A program made the position numbers and the translations under genes. A stretch of 7,952 nt of DNA from Anaerolineae bacterium (GTDB lineage Bacteria > Chloroflexota > Anaerolineae > E26-bin7). The DNA lies in NCBI GenBank assembly GCA_029933115.1, contig JAOZOT010000154.1:1-7952 (forward strand). The letters run 5' to 3'. This document shows, one piece after another, positions 5,665-7,952 of the stretch. Below the pieces are notes generated by a model. The model worked only from the letters and a program-made list of their open reading frames with translations, made no database searches and was not told where the DNA came from. Every line of letters begins with the position of its first letter. The first letter of the stretch is position 1.

Positions 5665-7197
5665 CTAGACAAATCGCCGGCGGATCTCGGCGCTGGCATA
5701 GTCGAGGACGGCCACGGTGATGGCGATGAACCAGACGGCTATGCCCGCCGCACGATAGTCCAGCAGGCGGATGTATTGGATGAGCAGGAAGCCGATGCCG
5801 CCGCCGCCCACCAGGCCAATGACGGTGGACATGCGGACGTTGATGTCCCAGCGGTAGATGGTGAAGGAGACAAAAGGCGGGATCATCTGCGGCACCACCG
5901 CGTACATGATCGTCTGCAGCCAGTTGGCCCCGGTGGCCTGAATAGCCTCGATGGGACCGGGGTCAATGCCCTCGATGGCTTCGGAGTACAATTTGCCCAG
6001 GGCGGCGATAGAGTGCAACGTCAGGGCGATGATGCCGGCGAACGGCCCCAGCCCTACCCAAATCACGGCAATAACGGCCCAGATCAACGGTTCGATGGAG
6101 CGGACAATGTTCAGGATGGTGCGGGTGACGTAGTAGAGCGCCAGTGTGATCACAGAGCCGGACATCAGATTGCGCGCCGCTATGAAACTGACCGGCACGG
6201 CCAGCACGACGCCGAACAAGGTGGCCATCAATCCCAGGAAGATAGTCTCCACCATCCGCTCGATGGTCAGCCGCAACGGCTCGCTGGGCATGAGCCCGCC
6301 TACTTCAGTACTTTGCCGTGCCTCCACCCGATGGATCTGCCTCCCCTCGGCGCTGGGTGGGATCAGACGGTAGGGCATGATAATGTCCAGCTCAAACGCT
6401 CCTTCGTCATCGGTCAGAAAGTGAATGTACTCCCCCGCCTGCCGAACCCGAAACTCGTTCCCGAGTGGGTCCGCCCACCAAATCTCTGTCTCTGTGTTAG
6501 GCTCGAACCCCCGGCCACGCAGATGCAGGGTCGAACCGGGCACCACCTGGTTGTTCTCGTCCAACTTGGAGAGATCACCGCAGGTCGGGTCGGCCACCAG
6601 GTAAGGCTGGCCAGGCACCTCTACCGGGGGCGGGGGAGGTGGTAGTTCGTCGCAGGGCGATAGGATGTCGGCACCGGCGCTGAGGACCGCTATCTCCCGC
6701 GTGACGGCTGCCTCCCAGGGCCACAGCACCCGCAGCAGCGGCGGCCCGGCGTCGGAGATCTCTGTCACTGCCTTGTACAGGTTAATCTCACTGATCTGCC
6801 AGCCCAGGACGAAAAAGAGTAGAATTATCAGGAAAAAGATGCCGCTGCCCCCTCGGCGCCCCGGCCGGGCTTGGCGATAGGCATCCCAGGCAACCCATAG
6901 CCAGAGCAAGATCAAACCTACGATGAGAAGGGTGATGAAAACCGGTTGCCTGCTAATAGCCTTGCGCAAGATGGCCAGCGCCCCCTCCTCTCGCCGGGCG
7001 ATAAGGCGCATACGCCAGACCAGCAGGGCGATAATGGTGACCAGGCTGAGGAACAGCAACAGGCCACGCCGTCCGGCCCTGGCCAGGGCCTGTCCTAACC
7101 CGGGGATGACCAGAGACACCACGCCGGCCAGCGGTGGTGGCACCAGGCTGGGTCGCCCGGCGGCCTCTTGGCCCCGCCTCTCGCTGTTTCTGTTCAT
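5665..7197 (-). CDS. phnE: PhnE-type ABC transporter permease with long N-terminal extension
   Basis: The C-terminal 200 residues are a PhnE-family permease that would move a phosphonate or related anion through the membrane with PhnC. The diagnostic loop is EAIEGIDPGPIEAIQATGA (about 406-424), the ATPase-contact motif of PhnE, flanked by membrane spans near 318-340, 350-366, 371-392, 428-445, 457-478 and 485-500. The whole protein is 510 residues, against roughly 260-290 for ordinary PhnE. The extra N-terminal part has VIPGLGQALARAG (30-42), membrane segments near 47-63, 88-104 and 120-134, a proline run (187-192), and an Ig/IPT-like segment with VVPGSTLHLRGRGFEPN (218-234) that should lie outside the membrane. 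The ATG at 7197 shares a base with the phnC stop (TGATG); a GTG three bases earlier is also possible. Substrate is not shown by the sequence, since no binding protein is in view. Confidence 0.9.
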   Translation of the reverse strand: MNRNSERRGQEAAGRPSLVPPPLAGVVSLVIPGLGQALARAGRRGLLLFLSLVTIIALLVWRMRLIARREEGALAILRKAISRQPVFITLLIVGLILLWLWVAWDAYRQARPGRRGGSGIFFLIILLFFVLGWQISEINLYKAVTEISDAGPPLLRVLWPWEAAVTREIAVLSAGADILSPCDELPPPPPPVEVPGQPYLVADPTCGDLSKLDENNQVVPGSTLHLRGRGFEPNTETEIWWADPLGNEFRVRQAGEYIHFLTDDEGAFELDIIMPYRLIPPSAEGRQIHRVEARQSTEVGGLMPSEPLRLTIERMVETIFLGLMATLFGVVLAVPVSFIAARNLMSGSVITLALYYVTRTILNIVRSIEPLIWAVIAVIWVGLGPFAGIIALTLHSIAALGKLYSEAIEGIDPGPIEAIQATGANWLQTIMYAVVPQMIPPFVSFTIYRWDINVRMSTVIGLVGGGGIGFLLIQYIRLLDYRAAGIAVWFIAITVAVLDYASAEIRRRFV

Positions 7198-7952
7198 CAC
7201 TGATTGCCTCCCTCGCTTCCGAGGCCGGCGCTGACCCGCACCGCCTCTTGACCGTAAATCTCTTTGAACTCCTCATCGGTCATGCGGCGGATCTCCTCAC
7301 GACTGCCTCTATAGACAATTTGCCCACCGCGCAGACCGATCACCCGCGAGGCATAGCGTTGGATCAGGTCCAGGTAGTGTAGACTGCACAGGATGGTGAT
7401 CCCATCCTCCTGATTGAGCTTTTCCAGGTGACTCAGGATCGAGTGGGCCAGCACCGGGTCGAGGCTGGCCACCGGCTCGTCGGCCAGGATCATCTTGGGC
7501 TCTTGCATCAACGCCCGGGCGATGCCTACCCGTTGCTGCTGCCCGCCGCTCAGCTCGTCGGCGCGCTTGTACGCCTGCTCCGGGATCCCCAATCGCTCCA
7601 ACGCCCACAGCGCACGGTCAATATCCTCCTGGGGAAAGCGGTTGAGCAAGCTGGCCCACGGGTTCACATAGCCCAGTCGGCCGGAAAGCACGTTGGTCAG
7701 CACCGAGGAACGATTCACCAGATTGAAGTGTTGGAAAATCATCCCAATCTGGCGGCGGATCTTGCGCAACTCGGCCGGTGAGGCTGCTGTCACATCCACC
7801 CCGTTCCAGATGATCGTGCCTGCCGTAGGCTCAATCAGGCGGTTGATGCAACGCAGCAAAGTGGATTTGCCGGCGCCACTCAGGCCGATGATGACCAGGA
7901 ACTCGCCGTCTTGCACTTCAAAGCTGACGTCTCGCAGGGCCACGGTACCATC
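7197..7952 (-). CDS. phnC: PhnC-type ABC transporter ATPase (5' partial)
   Basis: This is the ATP-binding subunit of a phosphonate-type importer. Counting from the GTG codon at 7943, it has Walker A GLSGAGKST (20-28), Q-loop Gln71, signature LSGGQQQR (131-138), Walker B MILADEP (151-157) and the H-loop His189 in CSLHYLDL. The insertion VLSGRLGYVNPWASLL (85-100) is characteristic of PhnC rather than other importer ATPases. The frame stays open to the window edge, where DGTVALRDVSFEV reads as the usual PhnC beginning without its first dozen or so residues, so the true start lies beyond 7952. It overlaps the permease start, which indicates translational coupling. The binding protein phnD is not in the window and may be upstream. 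Confidence 0.95.
   Translation of the reverse strand, partial: DGTVALRDVSFEVQDGEFLVIIGLSGAGKSTLLRCINRLIEPTAGTIIWNGVDVTAASPAELRKIRRQIGMIFQHFNLVNRSSVLTNVLSGRLGYVNPWASLLNRFPQEDIDRALWALERLGIPEQAYKRADELSGGQQQRVGIARALMQEPKMILADEPVASLDPVLAHSILSHLEKLNQEDGITILCSLHYLDLIQRYASRVIGLRGGQIVYRGSREEIRRMTDEEFKEIYGQEAVRVSAGLGSEGGNQ

Noticed and set aside
5623..6645. Long 340-codon plus-strand frame over phnE
   Set aside because: Rich in H, Q, D and G with no domain, it is the antisense shadow of the GC-rich permease gene, which has clear PhnE motifs.

Overview
The window holds the end of a two-gene-plus ABC transporter operon and, after a terminator, a compact type III CRISPR-Cas locus. All genes are on the minus strand, so the biological order runs from 7952 down to 1. 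The DNA is moderately GC-rich, genes are tightly overlapped with GTG and ATG starts, and the protein styles (a Csm3-like Cas7, a repeat ending GGGGATTGCTAC, an unusual long PhnE) suggest a thermophilic or anaerobic environmental bacterium, possibly Chloroflexota. That taxonomic guess is inference only.

Layout, in transcription order. 7952-7197: PhnC-type ATPase, its N-terminus cut by the window edge. 7197-5665: PhnE-type permease carrying an extra N-terminal half of about 310 residues with membrane segments and an Ig/IPT-like extracytoplasmic domain. 5620-5576: intrinsic terminator. 5530-3380: Cas10-like large subunit with three CxxC pairs and no GGDD. 3378-2782: Cas5-like RAMP. 2789-2484: small helical protein, probable Cas11. 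2487-1711: Csm3-like Cas7 with the expected target-cleaving Asp. 1699-746: Cas6. 741-565: a 177-bp gene-free element built of three nested inverted repeats around one centre. 564-449: presumed leader. 448-19 and beyond: CRISPR array of six identical 37-bp repeats, continuing past the left edge.

The cas genes are spaced by 1 to 11 bases or overlap by 4 to 8, so they should be one transcript. Cas6 would cut the array transcript to give crRNAs with the 5' handle AUUGCUAC. Cas10, Cas5, Cas11 and the single Cas7 would then form the interference complex. Having one gene per subunit, a Cas10 with a lost cyclase motif, and no CARF effector or adaptation genes in view is not the usual III-A/B/D layout. 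It resembles what I know of subtype III-F, or is a related derived variant. This effector operon and the nested palindrome beside the array are the two most interesting items in the window.
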